In this document: piece by piece, positions 63,701 through 64,000 of the stretch | Layout of the letters: the number at the start of each line of letters is the position of its first letter | How positions within the stretch are numbered: the first letter of the stretch is position 1 | NCBI RefSeq assembly: GCF_017592825.1 | Contig: NZ_JAGFMD010000005.1 | Coordinates: forward strand, 237,570 to 301,569 | DNA from: Roseivirga sp. E12 | Lineage (GTDB): Bacteria > Bacteroidota > Bacteroidia > Cytophagales > Cyclobacteriaceae | Direction of reading: 5' to 3' | Length of the DNA: 64,000 nt | Position numbers and translations under genes: made by a program | Notes under the pieces: model-generated | Seen by the model: only the letters and a program-made list of their open reading frames with translations | Database searches by the model: none | What the model was told of the DNA's origin: nothing

Positions 63701-64000
63701 ATCTGCTGTCGTAGTACCGATGCTCACGGCATCGATAAAGACCTCTACCGTGGCATTAGCCTCAGCTGTTCCATTGAAGCTTAAGGTATTATCATTGGTG
63801 ATACCATCTGCGCCATTAGCTCCACTGTCTGTTGTGATACTACTCACAACTGGGACTGCTGGAGCTGTTGCATCCTTACTCGTGCTTGCCGTAACGGCCG
63901 CTCCCACATTAGATGATGGGTCTGTAAGGGTAACCGAAAGCGTCAAGGTGCCATCACCTAGGCCTGATAGATCGGCCAAGGTGATCTGGTCTGTAGCTGT
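60779..64000 (-). CDS. Large Ig-repeat T9SS-exported adhesin (5' end outside window)
   Basis: More than 1073 residues; the frame runs off the window end at 64000. Domains in order: at least three Ig-like (Big_3/BapA-like) units of about 101 residues with PVVSSIT, NGTAEANATVEVFID and ATDAAGNTS; one Big_5 unit (DNATDILPTTNLILTF); other Ig-like units; a cadherin-like unit (SISENNVIGAIVG); a choice-of-anchor/abnormal-spindle-like domain (TRTLTVTNDGEKPVEV); and the T9SS type A sorting end IEIYPNPASRLLTIDLS ... VVRKKVIIKR. A surface adhesin or matrix protein is likely. Ca2+ binding by the cadherin part is possible. Confidence 0.88.
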   Translation of the reverse strand, partial: TATDQITLADLSGLGDGTLTLSVTLTDPSSNVGAAVTASTSKDATAPAVPVVSSITTDSGANGADGITNDNTLSFNGTAEANATVEVFIDAVSIGTTTADATGQWSFNHETATLTDAIYAITATATDAAGNTSSSSAALSVTIDTAAPAAPVVSSITNDTGANGTDQNTNDPTLSFNGTAEANATVEVFIDAVSIGTTTADGAGQWSFNHENTTLSDASYSLTAKATDAAGNTSVESSGLSVTVDTATPAAPTIDLDASSDTGTSNSDNITNATTLKFNGVAEANADVEVFINDVSFGVTVADVVGAWTLTTSPLTLTGDISVKAITTDQVGNTGPASQVLTVTIDVEVTSPVLSPVDNATDILPTTNLILTFAEDVLKGGNNISVRKSSDDSILESFDVSSAKVTVSGSTVTIDLENTLPPATEVYVTMGQGAIVDKAGNDYAGISNTTDWSFTTIAASVVSSVTAPTADTYGIGDDLDFTVTMVLPVTITGTATIPMTIGSTTVNATQVGTVSNGSSILFRYSVVEGELDADGIAIGSAINLNGGTMKDAFGVDAILGLNNVASTATVLVDGVRPIPTISNATTTDLVNGVYTVFVEFDEAVAGFSATDLSVINGSSSNFTAISNDKKWSFDITPTADGTVSVSLAAGVATDNAGNTSAAGTAVTKTFDGTVPTVSSIARKDADQLNTGTASADFRVIFSEDVLGVDLTDFELALTGTAATLNTVTQVDAKTYDVNVNGISGQGTIGLNVKDDDSILDNAANKLGGTGTGNGDFTDEVYTTNFLPTDITSTPASISENNVIGAIVGALTSTDADAGDSHTYTIVSGTGDTDNASFSIDGTNLKAAAVFDFETKDSYSIRVKTEDGKGGSFEKALTITIDNVLEPSIFVTGDGAFDMSALGLSQTRTLTVTNDGEKPVEVRITSTPAGFSVLPGSLTLTTGASADVTVTFVPTEVRNYGGNIIFNHEGGNEAHPVSGEGAIITSVDTGIIVPADIEIYPNPASRLLTIDLSALNGSKLDITVINATGVAMFNKKGHTQQQLTLNVSGYEMGIYIVQFTNGQSVVRKKVIIKR
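62960..63880 (-). repeat. Tandem Ig-like repeats in the adhesin gene
   Basis: Three adjoining units of about 300 bases encode similar Ig-like domains. The first two (63273-63875) are close at both DNA and protein level, e.g. ATVEVFIDAVSIGTTTAD in both; the third is more diverged. More units may continue past the window end. Confidence 0.75.

Noticed and set aside
62960..63880. 300-base direct repeats as a mobile or CRISPR feature
   Set aside because: They are in-frame Ig-like domains of one protein.

Overview
The window reads as chromosomal DNA from a Bacteroidota bacterium, most likely a marine or soil Cytophagales-type gliding organism. Three things in the sequence point there. Two large secreted proteins end in type IX secretion (Por) sorting domains. 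Several promoters match the Bacteroidota pattern TTTG-N18-20-TAnnTTTG, while clear Shine-Dalgarno sequences are nearly absent. Many genes belong to families typical of the phylum (DUF4834, a CarB without its regulatory domain, a zinc-less AccD, NqrF, FtsX/MacB-like permeases, ECF sigma factors paired with membrane-anchored partners). The genus cannot be fixed from the sequence alone.

Layout. 1-7.4 kb holds core metabolism: the end of dihydrolipoyl dehydrogenase, a lipoprotein, carB, a TetR/ketoacyl synthase III pair with a perfect palindromic operator, and accD. 7.4-10.5 kb is a LysR - threonine-synthase-like - YeiH module that may handle sulfite and cysteate. 10.6-13.3 kb is a SAM-I riboswitch followed by metX and hom. 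13.4-17.6 kb has a lone nqrF, a T9SS cargo protein and a ureohydrolase-fold protein that has lost metal ligands. 17.8-26 kb is a MoxR/DUF58/DUF4350/DUF4129/SpoIIM cluster, divergent from RDD, metalloprotease and cytochrome b5-like genes. 26-31.2 kb holds an alpha/beta hydrolase, the stump of an M19 dipeptidase, a lipoprotein and a peptidoglycan-recycling operon (BadF-type kinase, murQ, two unknown genes). 31.2-32 kb is a small DUF559 nuclease gene between two copies of a MITE-like repeat. 32-36 kb has sprT-like, der, era and an initiator tRNA whose 3' end is duplicated about 1 kb away, enclosing a HEPN-like gene. 36-47.6 kb is a mixed housekeeping stretch: universal stress protein, epimerase, HAD phosphatase, oxidoreductase, methyltransferase, ECF sigma with membrane partner, FtsX-type permease, glycosyltransferase and HMG-CoA reductase.

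47.9-54.6 kb is the most unusual region. It encodes a 1602-residue exported protein with about 22 MORN_2/YwqK-type repeats, a TPR array and a C-terminal CHAT (caspase-like) protease. Its end overlaps the convergent gene for a membrane CHASE2 sensor, which forms an operon with an unknown exported protein. I propose this as an envelope sensor/protease system. 55-60.1 kb is a MarR-controlled export operon (RND/MMPL pump, LolA-like carrier, outer-membrane protein). The window ends inside a large Ig-repeat T9SS adhesin preceded on its 3' side by a lipoprotein gene.

All functions are inferred by reading the protein sequences. No database search was run.
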